NCBI RefSeq assembly: GCF_040706615.1
Contig: NZ_JAPDRF010000004.1
Coordinates: 124,001-188,000 of the forward strand
Origin: Lentisalinibacter sediminis
Lineage (GTDB): Bacteria; Pseudomonadota; Gammaproteobacteria; Steroidobacterales; Woeseiaceae
Length of the DNA: 64,000 nucleotides
Direction: 5' to 3'
This document shows positions 1-7,608 of this stretch, in pieces (position 1 is the stretch's first letter; every line of letters begins with the position of its first letter). Below the pieces are notes generated by a model, which was not told the DNA's origin, ran no database searches, and saw nothing but the letters and a program-made list of their open reading frames with translations. Position numbers and translations under genes: made by a program.

Positions 1-353
1 ATCGAGGTCGTGCCGACCATCAGGGCGACCGGTGCGGAGGCTGCGCCGGAGTCGGTCGCCGCGCCGTCGACGGTCAACGTAGCGGCATCGTCGCTGGCAG
101 TTGCCGTCACCGAGACCTCCGTGACGGCGTTGCCGACCGTGACCGCGTAGTCGGTAACGTCCGGCGAGAACGCGGGGTCCAGCGTCCCCGCCGACACACT
201 CAGCGCCGAGAGATCAGCGTCACTGCTGGCTGCGGGCGGCGGCGGCGGACCGTCGTTGCCGTCGTCGTCGTCGAGGCAACCGGTGAGCCCGACGCTCAGC
301 AGCAGCATGAGTAGAAGGAAGATGAAAGCCTTGAAGGCAGGCCGTGCGTTCAT
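1..353 (-). CDS. Lipoprotein with cadherin-like beta-sandwich repeat, C-terminus cut by window edge
   Basis: Only the first 117 residues are present. The start ATG at 351-353 follows a strong AGGGGGGA ribosome binding site. A hydrophobic signal peptide ends in a lipobox, LTGC, with Cys26 as the predicted lipidated residue. A short acidic and proline-rich linker (DDDDGND, then PPPPP) follows. From about residue 45 the motif LSALSVSAGTLDPAFSPDV, then DYAVTVGN and ATLTVDG, fits the cadherin-like beta-sandwich domain (Pfam PF12733 type) found on cell-surface proteins. It is probably an outer-membrane or surface lipoprotein; binding partner unknown. It is divergent from the LuxR-type regulator at 561, which may control it (inference). 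Confidence 0.8.
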   Translation of the reverse strand, partial: MNARPAFKAFIFLLLMLLLSVGLTGCLDDDDGNDGPPPPPAASSDADLSALSVSAGTLDPAFSPDVTDYAVTVGNAVTEVSVTATASDDAATLTVDGAATDSGAASAPVALMVGTTS

Positions 354-560
354 GATGTAGTCCCCCCTGCTGGACGTAATCGTGTCGGCGATTGGTCGAT
401 CGACCGTTGCGTGTCCGATTGCAGCAACTCGACGCCACCCTGACTTCCGTGCGCACCCGGGGTTTTTGCCATCCGGTACCTAATTTTCGGATACTGGGTA
501 CTCATATTTGGGACAAACACGACTGTTCGGCCTTGACGAGCCCGGGCGGAGGAGAAACAT
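354..560. promoter_or_regulatory. Divergent intergenic region between lipoprotein and LuxR-type regulator
   Basis: This 207-bp gap must hold both divergent promoters. A locally AT-richer stretch at about 477-515 contains two GGTAC-type elements about 20 bp apart, which could be a direct-repeat binding site. No confident -35/-10 pair can be read. Confidence 0.35.
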
Positions 561-3215
561 TTGCTCGTAGAAAGAGAAGAGCCGCTGTCGACACTCGTGG
601 CGCTCAGGGAGCGCGCCGACGGCGGCCAGGGCGCCATCGCGCTGGTGGGCGGCGAGGCGGGCATCGGCAAGACCACGCTCACCGGGGAATTGCGCCGGCG
701 GCTCGCGCCGGACTGCAACGTGGTCTGGGGCGGCTGCGACTCCCTGTTCACGCCCCGCCCGCTGGGGCCGGTGCACGACATGGCCCTCGGCCTCGGGCCC
801 CGCATCCGTGGCCTGCTAGACGAAGGGGCTCCGCCGATCCAGCTGTTCCAGGCCGTGGTCGAGGAGCTGGAGCGGAAGCCGTCCACCAGCGTGCTCATCA
901 TCGAGGACGCCCACTGGGCGGACCACGCCACGCTCGATTTCCTGAAGTTCCTCGGCCGCCGGGTGGCGATGATGCGCACCCTGCTGGTGGTCACCTATCG
1001 CAACGACGAGATCGATCACGACCATCCGCTCACCCACGTGCTGGGCGAGCTGCCGCCCTCGTTCACCTGGCGGATCGACCTGCAGCCGCTGACGCCGGAG
1101 GGCATCGGCCGGCTGTGCGCGGATTCGGGCTACAGCGCCGACGAGCTGTACGAGATCACCGAAGGCAATCCGTTCTTCGTCTCCGAGCTGCTCGCCTACG
1201 GTAGTCCGGGCGAACGGGCCATACCGGCCTCGGTGCGCGACGCCGTCAATGCCCGGCTGAATCGACTGGCGCCGGCGGAACGGGAATTCCTGGAGACCGT
1301 GAGCCTCATCCCCGGCGGCATCCCGGCGGCGCTGCTCGAGCCCCTGTTCGGGGAGGCCGGCGAGACCCTCGCGATGGCCGCCGTCGGCCGCAATCTGCTG
1401 GTGCACGGAGAGGCCGACGGGCTGCACTTTCGCCATGAGCTGGCCCGGCTCGCCACGCTCGAGCGGCTGTCCGCGAGCCGGCAGAAAGCGGCGCACGGGC
1501 GCATCCTCGCCGCATACCTGGAGTTGCCGATACCGCCGAGCCTGGATCAGCTGGTTTTCCACGCGGCAGGCGCGCTGGATGCGGCGAAGGTGCTCGAGTT
1601 CGCGCCCCGGGCGGCGGAGGTGGCGGCGCAGGTTGGCGGACACCGGGAGGCCGCCGCGCACCTCGCCACCGCGCTGCGCTTCGTGGACGAGGCGACGCCG
1701 CAGCTGGCCGCCACCCTTTACGAGAGCTGGGCCTACGAGGCGGGGCTCGCGCTCGGGATCGACGACGACGTGATCGAGGCGCGCCGTTACGCCATCACCC
1801 TGTGGCGGGCGCTGGACCGCATGGACAAGGTGGGCGAAAACCTGCGCTGGCTCTCCCGCATGCACTGGTACCGGGGCGAAGCCGGCGAGGCGGACCGCTT
1901 CGCCGACGAGGCCATCCGGGTGCTGGAGAGCGCGCCGCCGTCCGCCGAGCGGGCCATGGCCTACAGCCTGCGCTCCCAGCTGCATATGCTGAACGACCGC
2001 ATGGACGAGGCCGTGCGCTGGGGCGAACGCGCCATCGAACTGGCGGACGAGCTGGATGCGGTGGAGGTGAAGGTGCACGCGCTGAACAACGTGGGCACCG
2101 CGCGGGCGTTCCGGGGCAACCAGGAAGGCATTTCCCAGCTGGAGGAGAGCCTGGCGCTGGCCTCGCGCCACGGCCTGCACGAGCATGCCGCGCGGGTCTA
2201 TACCAACCTGGCCGAGTACGGCGTGGACTTCCGGGACTTCACCCTGGCCGAGCGGATCATCTCGGAGGGTATCGCCTTCGATACCCAGCACGACCTCGAC
2301 GCCTGGACCCACTACCTGGTCGGCCGGCAGGCACAGCTGCGCCTCGAGCAGGGGCGGCTCAGGGACGCGGAGACCATCGCCGCGGGCGTGCAGAACCTCG
2401 ACCGGCTCACGCTGCTGATGCGCCTGCCGGCGCTGATCGTCCTCGCCCGCGCCCGCCTGCGCCTGGGCGAACCGGACGCCGACGAGCTGCTGGACCGGGC
2501 GATGCAGGACGCGATCGCCACCGACGAGCTCCAGTACATGATCCCGGTGCGCCTCGGTTTCGTGGAGGCCGCCTGGCTGCGCGACGACCCGGAGGCGGCG
2601 ATACCGCACCTGGAGGCACTGTGGTCGATGGGCGCGGAGCGCATGAACCAGTGGAGCGCAGGCGACGCGGCGGCCTGGGCGCGCCGCCTGGGTATCGAGG
2701 GCATGGAGGCGCCGGAGGCCTTCATCGCCGACTCGCCGGCGCCCTACGCCGCCGAGATCGCCGGCGACCCGGCCGGCGCGGCGAAGCAGTGGCTCGCTCT
2801 CGGCGCCCCCTACTCCGCCGGTCTCGCCTGGCTGCAGGTGGAGGGCGACGGGGCCGCCGGGGCGCTCGCCAGCGCCGCGAAGATCTTCCGCCGCATCGAG
2901 GCGGGCGCGGCGCTGGAGAAGACCAACCGGGTGGCGCAGACCCTGGGCGTGGCCAACCGGCTGCCGCGTACCCGGCGCGGCCCCTACAAGGCGGCGCGCA
3001 ACCATCCGCTGGGCCTCACTCGCCGGGAGCAGGACATCCTGGCGCTGATGGTCCAGGGGGCGAGCAATGCGGAGATCTCGGAGCAGCTCTCGCGCTCGAA
3101 GCGCACCATCGAGCACCACGTCTCGTCGATCCTGACCAAGCTGAACGTGCAGAACCGCATGGAGGCGACCCTGCGCATCCACAACGAACCCTGGCTGATG
3201 CCAAAAGACCGGTAG
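561..3215 (+). CDS. Large ATP-binding LuxR-family transcriptional regulator (LAL/MalT-like)
   Basis: The protein has 884 residues. The N-terminal AAA/NTPase domain shows a Walker A motif GEAGIGKT at residues 31-38 and a Walker B-like VLIIEDAHWAD near 112-122. A long helical middle region resembles TPR or MalT-type sensor repeats. The C-terminus (about 819-872) is a LuxR/GerE helix-turn-helix with LTRREQDILALM and SKRTIEHHVSSILTKL. Such proteins bind ATP and an inducer and activate transcription; the inducer is unknown here. The start is TTG at 561, supported by GGAGGAG about seven bases upstream. The stop codon TAG at 3213-3215 is the TAG of the adjoining REP element. It is divergent from the lipoprotein gene. 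Confidence 0.88.
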   Translation: MLVEREEPLSTLVALRERADGGQGAIALVGGEAGIGKTTLTGELRRRLAPDCNVVWGGCDSLFTPRPLGPVHDMALGLGPRIRGLLDEGAPPIQLFQAVVEELERKPSTSVLIIEDAHWADHATLDFLKFLGRRVAMMRTLLVVTYRNDEIDHDHPLTHVLGELPPSFTWRIDLQPLTPEGIGRLCADSGYSADELYEITEGNPFFVSELLAYGSPGERAIPASVRDAVNARLNRLAPAEREFLETVSLIPGGIPAALLEPLFGEAGETLAMAAVGRNLLVHGEADGLHFRHELARLATLERLSASRQKAAHGRILAAYLELPIPPSLDQLVFHAAGALDAAKVLEFAPRAAEVAAQVGGHREAAAHLATALRFVDEATPQLAATLYESWAYEAGLALGIDDDVIEARRYAITLWRALDRMDKVGENLRWLSRMHWYRGEAGEADRFADEAIRVLESAPPSAERAMAYSLRSQLHMLNDRMDEAVRWGERAIELADELDAVEVKVHALNNVGTARAFRGNQEGISQLEESLALASRHGLHEHAARVYTNLAEYGVDFRDFTLAERIISEGIAFDTQHDLDAWTHYLVGRQAQLRLEQGRLRDAETIAAGVQNLDRLTLLMRLPALIVLARARLRLGEPDADELLDRAMQDAIATDELQYMIPVRLGFVEAAWLRDDPEAAIPHLEALWSMGAERMNQWSAGDAAAWARRLGIEGMEAPEAFIADSPAPYAAEIAGDPAGAAKQWLALGAPYSAGLAWLQVEGDGAAGALASAAKIFRRIEAGAALEKTNRVAQTLGVANRLPRTRRGPYKAARNHPLGLTRREQDILALMVQGASNAEISEQLSRSKRTIEHHVSSILTKLNVQNRMEATLRIHNEPWLMPKDR

Positions 3216-3233
3216 GAGGGCCTTCAGGCCCGA
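3212..3233 (+). repeat. REP palindrome 1
   Basis: A GTAG foot is followed by GGGCC-TTCA-GGCCC. The GTAG tetranucleotide next to a small hairpin is typical of REP sequences recognised by RAYT (TnpA-REP) enzymes. The TAG forms the stop codon of the upstream regulator gene. Confidence 0.85.
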
Positions 3234-3553
3234 TTCCCTTTTTTCGTGGCCGCCCTGCGGGGGTATCCATCTTGCTCCCGACAAAAGGTCGCGGCGATGG
3301 ATACCCCCGCATGACGGCCATGCTCGCGGTGGCGTGAAGGAAGCGCCAGTCAGTAGCGCCGGCTGACTGGCGCCAGACTTTTCGGGTACGGGCCCGTCAG
3401 CGGCTGGGGCGGGCTGCGGGGGTCGTCCGGGCCGACTGGAGCCAGGACGGCGGGAAGGAGGCCCGGCCGAAGCGAAGGAGGACAGGACGTCCGACTGAGC
3501 GTCCCCGCAGTCCGCCCCAGTCGATGGCGGGCCAACGCCGATAGAAAGCCGGA

Positions 3554-3575
3554 TCGGGCCTGAAGGCCCTCCTAC
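3554..3575 (-). repeat. REP palindrome 2
   Basis: Inverted copy of the REP sequence, closing element copy A; identical in the hairpin to REP 1. Confidence 0.85.
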
Positions 3576-3600
3576 GAGAGGAGACGGGGATTCGGGAGGA

Positions 3601-3676
3601 TGGTGGGCCGTGTAGGAATCGAACCTACAACCAATGGATTAAGAGTCCACTGCTCTGCCAATTGAGCTAACGGCCC
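3601..3676 (-). tRNA. tRNA-Lys(CUU)
   Basis: The reverse complement folds as a complete cloverleaf of 76 nt. Acceptor stem GGGCCGT pairs with ACGGCCC, the anticodon loop is CTCTTAA (anticodon CUU), the T arm is GTAGG-TTCGATT-CCTAC, and CCA is encoded. It is last in transcription order of a Pro-Arg-His-Lys tRNA cluster. Confidence 0.97.
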
Positions 3677-3701
3677 TTCCGATTAGAGCGCTTGAAAGAA
3701 C

Positions 3702-3778
3702 TGGGGTGGACGATGGGACTCGAACCCACGACGACCGGGATCACAACCCGGGGCTCTACCAACTGAGCTACGTCCACC
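3702..3778 (-). tRNA. tRNA-His(GUG)
   Basis: Complete cloverleaf: acceptor GTGGACG with CGTCCAC and anticodon loop TTGTGAT (anticodon GUG). The discriminator base is C73, paired with an encoded G at position -1, which is the hallmark of tRNA-His. CCA is encoded. Confidence 0.97.
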
Positions 3779-3817
3779 ATTGTTCCAGCCGGGCATTATA
3801 ACCCGTAATTTCCGACT

Positions 3818-4120
3818 TGGCGCGCCCGGCAGGACTCGAACCTGCAACCCTCGGCTTAGCTTACCAGCTACCGCTTTCGCGGCCCCGCAACGCGGGTTTG
3901 TGGTCTGGACTATCTCTTCGCCGTCTCAGGCGCCGCACGTATAGTCTCTACGGAGCCCCGCGACGTCCAGGGGCTGAACTATGCAGGTTTCCACGGGATT
4001 GCCATCAGCACTACCTGTTAAGGTTTCCCCGTTACGGTGCGGTCCACTGCAGCGGTTCCGTTTCCCGCTGCAGGCTCCTCACTCAAAGGCCGATGCTCTA
4101 TCCGATTGAGCTACGGGCGC
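3818..4120 (-). tRNA. tRNA-Arg(UCU), interrupted by a group I intron
   Basis: The two exons (4086-4120 and 3818-3859) join into a tRNA closely matching the classic gammaproteobacterial tRNA-Arg(UCU). Acceptor GCGCCCG pairs with CGGGCGC, the D stem is GCTC/GAGC, anticodon stem TCGGC pairs with GCCGA, the joined loop is CTTCTAA, and the T arm is GCAGG/CCTGC with encoded GCCA. The intron lies between U34 and C35 of the anticodon. A functional tRNA requires splicing. Confidence 0.93.
3860..4085 (-). ncRNA. Group I self-splicing intron in tRNA-Arg(UCU) anticodon loop
   Basis: The intron is 226 nt with no open reading frame, so no homing endonuclease. Read on the minus strand, the 5' exon ends in U and the intron ends in G. 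An internal guide GAGG can pair with CCUU of the exon (P1). P2 is a 9-bp stem, CTGCAGCGG with CCGCTGCAG (4047-4073). P3 is CCGCAC with GUGCGG, P4 is ACGGG with CCCGU, P6 is AGCCCC with GGGGCU, P7 is GACUAU with AUAGUC, and P8 is CGCC with GGCG. P9 is CCCGC/GCGGG, followed by a GAAA-capped helix. The layout resembles the small introns of Azoarcus tRNA-Ile and Agrobacterium tRNA-Arg(CCU). Exact splice sites are inferred from the tRNA fold. Confidence 0.92.
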
Positions 4121-4159
4121 GTCGTTTATTCGATAGTCGTTCTCCGAACCACGATTACT

Positions 4160-4236
4160 TGGTCGGGGCAGACGGATTCGAACCGCCGACCCTCTGCTCC
4201 CAAAGCAGATGCGCTACCAGACTGCGCCATGCCCCG
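4160..4236 (-). tRNA. tRNA-Pro(UGG)
   Basis: Complete cloverleaf of 77 nt: acceptor CGGGGCA with TGCCCCG, anticodon loop TTTGGGA (UGG), T arm GGCGG-TTCGAAT-CCGTC, and ACCA encoded. It is first in transcription order of the tRNA cluster and divergent from folD. Confidence 0.97.
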
Positions 4237-4318
4237 CCGCGAACACCCCGGCTCGCCGGGGGCCGAAATAATACGTGGCGCCGCGGAGATGCGTCAATTT
4301 CGCGTTAAACTGCGCGCC

Positions 4319-5173
4319 ATGACGGCGAAGATAATCGACGGCAAAGGGATCGCGGAGGAGATCCGCGAGGAAGTCCGGCAACGGGTCGAGAAGCGGATGG
4401 GCGCGGGCAGGCCCCAGCCGTCGCTGGCCATGATCCTGGTGGGCCACGACGCCGCCTCCCAGATCTACGTGCGCAACAAGCGCAAGGCCTGCGACGCCGC
4501 CGGCATGCGCTCGGTGGACTTCGATCTGCCCTCGACCACCACCGAGGCGGCGCTGCTGGAGCTGATCGACGAGCTGAACGGGGACGAGAGCGTGCACGGC
4601 ATCCTGGTGCAGCTGCCCCTGCCCCATCAGATCGATGCGGTGAAGGTCATCGAGCGCATCGACCCCGCCAAGGACGTGGACGGCTTCCATCCCTACACCG
4701 TCGGCCGGCTCGCCCAGCGCATCCCGACGCTGCGCCCCTGCACGCCCTTCGGCATCGTAACGCTGCTGAGCCGCATCGGCGTGGACCCCAAGGGCAAGCA
4801 CGTGGTCATAGTCGGTGCCTCGAACCACGTGGGCCGGCCGCTGGCGCTCGAGTTCCTGCTGATGGGCTCCACCACCACGGTCTGCCACCGCTTCACCCGC
4901 AACCTGCGCGAGCACGTGGAGCGGGCCGAGATCCTGGTGGTCGCTGTCGGCAAGCCGGGCCTGATCCCCGGAGAGTGGGTGCCCGAGGGCTCCATCGTGA
5001 TCGACGTGGGCATCAACCGCCAGCAGGACGGCAGGCTGGTGGGCGACGTCCAGTTCGCCGCCGCGAAGGAGCGTGCCGCCTGGATCACGCCCGTGCCCGG
5101 GGGCGTCGGCCCGATGACCGTTGCCATGCTGATCTACAACACACTGGCGGCCGCCGAGGCCGCCGACGAGTGA
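4319..5173 (+). CDS. folD: Methylenetetrahydrofolate dehydrogenase / methenyltetrahydrofolate cyclohydrolase
   Basis: This 284-residue cytoplasmic enzyme interconverts 5,10-methylene-, 5,10-methenyl- and 10-formyl-tetrahydrofolate using NADP. Visible motifs are YVRNKRKACDAAG with the catalytic Lys, the substrate-site PCTPFGIV, the nucleotide-binding VGASNHVGRP (E. coli-like GAS rather than GRS), and PVPGGVGPMTVAML near the C-terminus. I chose ATG at 4319 because the frame upstream runs through the tRNA-Pro and tRNA-Arg genes. One-carbon units made here feed PurL-pathway purines; glyA lies elsewhere in the window. Confidence 0.97.
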   Translation: MTAKIIDGKGIAEEIREEVRQRVEKRMGAGRPQPSLAMILVGHDAASQIYVRNKRKACDAAGMRSVDFDLPSTTTEAALLELIDELNGDESVHGILVQLPLPHQIDAVKVIERIDPAKDVDGFHPYTVGRLAQRIPTLRPCTPFGIVTLLSRIGVDPKGKHVVIVGASNHVGRPLALEFLLMGSTTTVCHRFTRNLREHVERAEILVVAVGKPGLIPGEWVPEGSIVIDVGINRQQDGRLVGDVQFAAAKERAAWITPVPGGVGPMTVAMLIYNTLAAAEAADE

Positions 5174-5207
5174 TCGCGGCCCGCCACGGCCGAGAACGAG
5201 GAATCCG

Positions 5208-5822
5208 ATGAGTGCAATGAGACCGATCCGAGCGACCCTCGCGGCCCTGGCCGCCGGTATCGCGCTGGCCGGCGGCGCGGCCTGCGCCGCCGACGTGCCC
5301 TCCTTCCCCCAGGTGGAGGTACGTACCACCGAGGGCACCTTCGTGCTGGAACTGAACGGCAGGCGCGCACCGCTGACCGTCGCGCATTTCCTGTCGCTGG
5401 TGGAAGCCGATTTCTACGACGGCCTCGTCTTCCACCGCATCGTGCCGGGTTTCGTCATCCAGGGCGGCGGCTTCACGCCGAAGTACGTGCTGAAGGAACC
5501 GGACGACAGCATCCCCAACGAGTCCGGCAACGGCCTCGGCAACGAGCAGGGCACCATTGCGATGGCGCGCACCAGCAATCCGCACTCGGCCAACACCCAG
5601 TTCTTCGTCAACCTGGTGGACAACGGCCCGAAACTGGATCCGCAGCCGGATCGCTGGGGCTATGCCGTGTTCGGCTCGGTCATCCACGGCATGGACGTGG
5701 TGGACGCCATCGCCACACTGCCCACCGGCGCCGGCGGCCCGTTCCCGGCCGACGTGCCGACCATGCCGGTGATCATCGAGGACATGATCTATCACCCCTC
5801 CGGCTATACGCCGCCGGAATAG
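5208..5822 (+). CDS. Periplasmic peptidyl-prolyl cis-trans isomerase, cyclophilin type
   Basis: The protein has 204 residues. A signal peptide (about residues 1-26, ending in GGAACAAD) directs export. The cyclophilin fold follows, with VEVRTTEGTFVLEL, APLTVAHFLSLV, FHRIVPGFVIQGG (catalytic Arg), MARTSNPHSANTQFFVN and FGSVIHGMDVVDAI. It accelerates proline isomerisation in the folding of exported proteins, like PpiA. The start ATG at 5208 follows a GAACGAGG site. It lies between folD and lpxH on the same strand with short spacers, so co-transcription is likely. E. coli has a cytoplasmic ppiB beside lpxH; here the neighbour is the exported type. Confidence 0.93.
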   Translation: MSAMRPIRATLAALAAGIALAGGAACAADVPSFPQVEVRTTEGTFVLELNGRRAPLTVAHFLSLVEADFYDGLVFHRIVPGFVIQGGGFTPKYVLKEPDDSIPNESGNGLGNEQGTIAMARTSNPHSANTQFFVNLVDNGPKLDPQPDRWGYAVFGSVIHGMDVVDAIATLPTGAGGPFPADVPTMPVIIEDMIYHPSGYTPPE

Positions 5823-5838
5823 TCCCGCGCCCGATCCG

Positions 5839-6561
5839 ATGACGAAGCTGTTCATCTCCGACCTGCACCTGCAGGCCGCCCGACCCGACATCACCGAGCG
5901 CTTCTTCCGCTTCCTGGAGACAGAGGCGACCGAGGCGGAGGCGCTCTACATCCTGGGCGACCTGTTCGAGGCCTGGATCGGCGACGACGATCCGGACGAG
6001 CACAACCGGGAAGTGCAGGCGGCCATGCGCCGACTCACCGACACCGGCGTTGCCGGCTACTTCATGCACGGCAACCGGGATTTCCTGATCGGCGATGCGT
6101 TCGCCGGACGCACGGGCTTCACGCTGCTCGACGATCCGGTGGTCCACGACCTCTACGGCACGCCGGTGCTGCTCAGTCACGGCGACGCCTACTGCACCGA
6201 CGACGTCGAATACCAGGCGTTCCGCCGCCAGTCCCGCGACCCGGCCTGGCAGCAGCAGGTGCTGTCGATGTCCGTGGAGCAGCGCCGCGCCCTGGCCGGT
6301 CAGGCCCGGGAGGAGAGCCGCGCCGCGATGGTGGACAAGGCCGAGGACATCATGGACGTGAATGCCGCGGCCGTCGCCGACGCCCTGCGCGGGGCCGGCG
6401 TGACCACCCTCGTGCACGGCCACACCCACCGCCCGGCGGTGCACGAACTGGACCTGGACGGCACGCCCGCCACCCGCATCGTGCTCGGCGACTGGTACGA
6501 GCAGGGCACCGTGCTGCGCTGGACCCCCGAAGGCCCCGACTACCGCTGGAAAGTCCTGTAG
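5839..6561 (+). CDS. lpxH: UDP-2,3-diacylglucosamine diphosphatase
   Basis: This 240-residue calcineurin-like metallophosphoesterase makes lipid X from UDP-2,3-diacylglucosamine in lipid A synthesis at the inner membrane. The metal-site motifs are all present: FISDLHL (Asp8, His10), GDLFEAWIGDD (from about 40), GNRDFL, LLSHGD and HGHTHRP. Length fits the family. The stop codon TAG at 6559-6561 is contributed by the REP sequence that starts at 6558, so the repeat element abuts the gene with no spacer. Confidence 0.96.
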   Translation: MTKLFISDLHLQAARPDITERFFRFLETEATEAEALYILGDLFEAWIGDDDPDEHNREVQAAMRRLTDTGVAGYFMHGNRDFLIGDAFAGRTGFTLLDDPVVHDLYGTPVLLSHGDAYCTDDVEYQAFRRQSRDPAWQQQVLSMSVEQRRALAGQAREESRAAMVDKAEDIMDVNAAAVADALRGAGVTTLVHGHTHRPAVHELDLDGTPATRIVLGDWYEQGTVLRWTPEGPDYRWKVL

Positions 6562-6579
6562 GAGGGCCTTCAGGCCCGA
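6558..6579 (+). repeat. REP palindrome 3
   Basis: Full match to the REP sequence; its TAG is the lpxH stop codon. Confidence 0.85.
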
Positions 6580-6936
6580 CCCCGCTTTTTCAGCCGGCTC
6601 CCCTTCTCTTGTGGCCGCCCTGCGGGGGCATCCATCTTGCTCCCGACAAAAGGTCGCGGCGACGGATACCCCCGCATGACGGCCGCCTCGTGGTGGCGTG
6701 ACGGAGCTGACAGTCAGAAGCGCCTGCTGATTGGTGCCAAGCCTCTCGGCTACGGGCCCGTCAGCGGCTGGGGCGGGCTGCGGGGGTCGTCCGGGCCGAC
6801 TGGAGCCATGACGGCGGGAAGGAGGCCCGGCCGAAGCGAAGGAGGACAGGACGTCCGACTGAGCGTCCCCCGTAGTCCGCCTCAGTCGATGGCGGGCCAA
6901 CCCCGATAGAAGGATGCCGCGGTCAGAAGAGCCGGA

Positions 6937-6958
6937 TCGGGCCTGAAGGTCCTCCTAC
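6937..6958 (-). repeat. REP palindrome 4
   Basis: Inverted REP with one substitution (GGT for GGC on the plus strand). The GTAG foot supplies the TAG stop codon of miaE on the minus strand. Confidence 0.83.
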
Positions 6959-7608
6959 GTGGTCGGCGGGGGTGGGCCGCTGTGGAAGCGGAGTTCGGTG
7001 TCCGGGGATGTGGCCAGTTCGTTCTCCACGGCGCGCAGGTCGGCCAGCCGCACCTCGACGGCGTCGGCCCCCTCCCCCGTCCCGGCCAAGGCCAGGTAGT
7101 TCTCGAAGTGGCGTGCCTCGGAGGCCAGCAGGCCGGCGTAGAGAGCCGCCATGCGCCCTTCCAGCCGCGGTGCGAGCAGCGCGAAGCGCTCGCAGGAACG
7201 GGCCTCGATGAGGGCGCCGATCAGCAGCAGGTCGGTGAGCCGGCCGGGGTCGCGGCGGCGGGCGGCCTCGCGCAGGCCGGCGGCGTAGCGCGAGGCGCTC
7301 AGGGCACGGGGGGCGATGCCCAGGGTCTTCATCAGGCGCTGCACCTGCTCGTAGTGACGCAGTTCTTCGCGGGCCAGTCGGGACATCTGCCAGCCGATAT
7401 CCGTGCGCTCGGGGTAGCGATAAATGAGGTTCATGGCGGTGGAGGCCGCCTTCAGCTCGCAGTTGGCGTGATCCATCAGGATCAGGCCCGGCTCCGCGGC
7501 CGCAGCGTCCACCCAGGCCGCCGGCGTCGCGGCGTCGAGGAACTCGCGTATCGCCTGCGGGACGGCCACCGGCGCGTTGTCCGACACGCCCGGCCTCACG
7601 GCTGCCAT
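6955..7608 (-). CDS. miaE: tRNA-(ms2io6A37) hydroxylase
   Basis: This 217-residue ferritin-like diiron enzyme hydroxylates the isopentenyl group of ms2i6A37 in tRNAs reading U-starting codons. Metal-ligand motifs are visible: DHANCELKAASTAM (Glu51), AREELRHYEQV (Glu82, His85), IEARSCERFALL and SEARHFENYLALA. I chose ATG at 7608, preceded by GAGGTG, rather than an in-frame start 21 bases upstream. It overlaps the end of the upstream kinase gene by 13 bases and is probably translated with it. The stop codon lies inside the REP at 6937-6958. Confidence 0.93.
   Translation of the reverse strand: MAAVRPGVSDNAPVAVPQAIREFLDAATPAAWVDAAAAEPGLILMDHANCELKAASTAMNLIYRYPERTDIGWQMSRLAREELRHYEQVQRLMKTLGIAPRALSASRYAAGLREAARRRDPGRLTDLLLIGALIEARSCERFALLAPRLEGRMAALYAGLLASEARHFENYLALAGTGEGADAVEVRLADLRAVENELATSPDTELRFHSGPPPPTT

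Larger units (their letters stand above)
3212..3575 (+). repeat. REP-bracketed structured repeat element, copy A
   Basis: This 364-bp non-coding element fills the gap after the LuxR regulator. It begins with GTAGGAGGGCCTTCAGGCCC (3212-3231) and ends with the inverted copy (3554-3575). Inside are hairpin 1 (3259-3271 with 3296-3308, GGGGGTATCCATC paired with its complement) and hairpin 2 (GCGCCAGTCAG with CTGACTGGCGC). A long stem (3391-3421 with 3503-3533) carries an apical helix, CCGGGCC at 3427-3433 with GGCCCGG at 3460-3466. The same order occurs in two other copies in this window. No gene is seen inside. Confidence 0.9.
6558..6958 (+). repeat. REP-bracketed structured repeat element, copy B
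   Basis: This 401-bp element fills the space between convergent lpxH and miaE. It has the same orientation and internal order as copy A: REP (6558-6579), a GGGGGCATCC/GGATACCCCC hairpin, and a weakened second hairpin. A long stem follows (6755-6785 with 6867-6898), then an inverted REP (6937-6958, one mismatch). It is longer than copy A by extra sequence near each REP. A small frame inside it (6637-6909) is not a gene. Confidence 0.9.

Noticed and set aside
816..3284. Long antisense frame (822 codons) opposite the LuxR regulator
   Set aside because: High GC makes antisense frames open by chance; its translation is low-complexity with no recognisable domain, and the plus-strand protein has clear motifs.
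3601..4236. tRNA-Arg gene as a pseudogene broken by insertion
   Set aside because: Both exons are intact and the insert has complete group I helices and splice-site bases, so splicing explains the interruption.
4037..4318. N-terminal extension of folD
   Set aside because: It would run through tRNA-Pro and the tRNA-Arg intron; FolD homology begins at 4319.
6637..6909. 90-codon frame inside repeat element copy B
   Set aside because: It is not kept open at the same length in copies A and C and is part of the hairpin-rich repeat.
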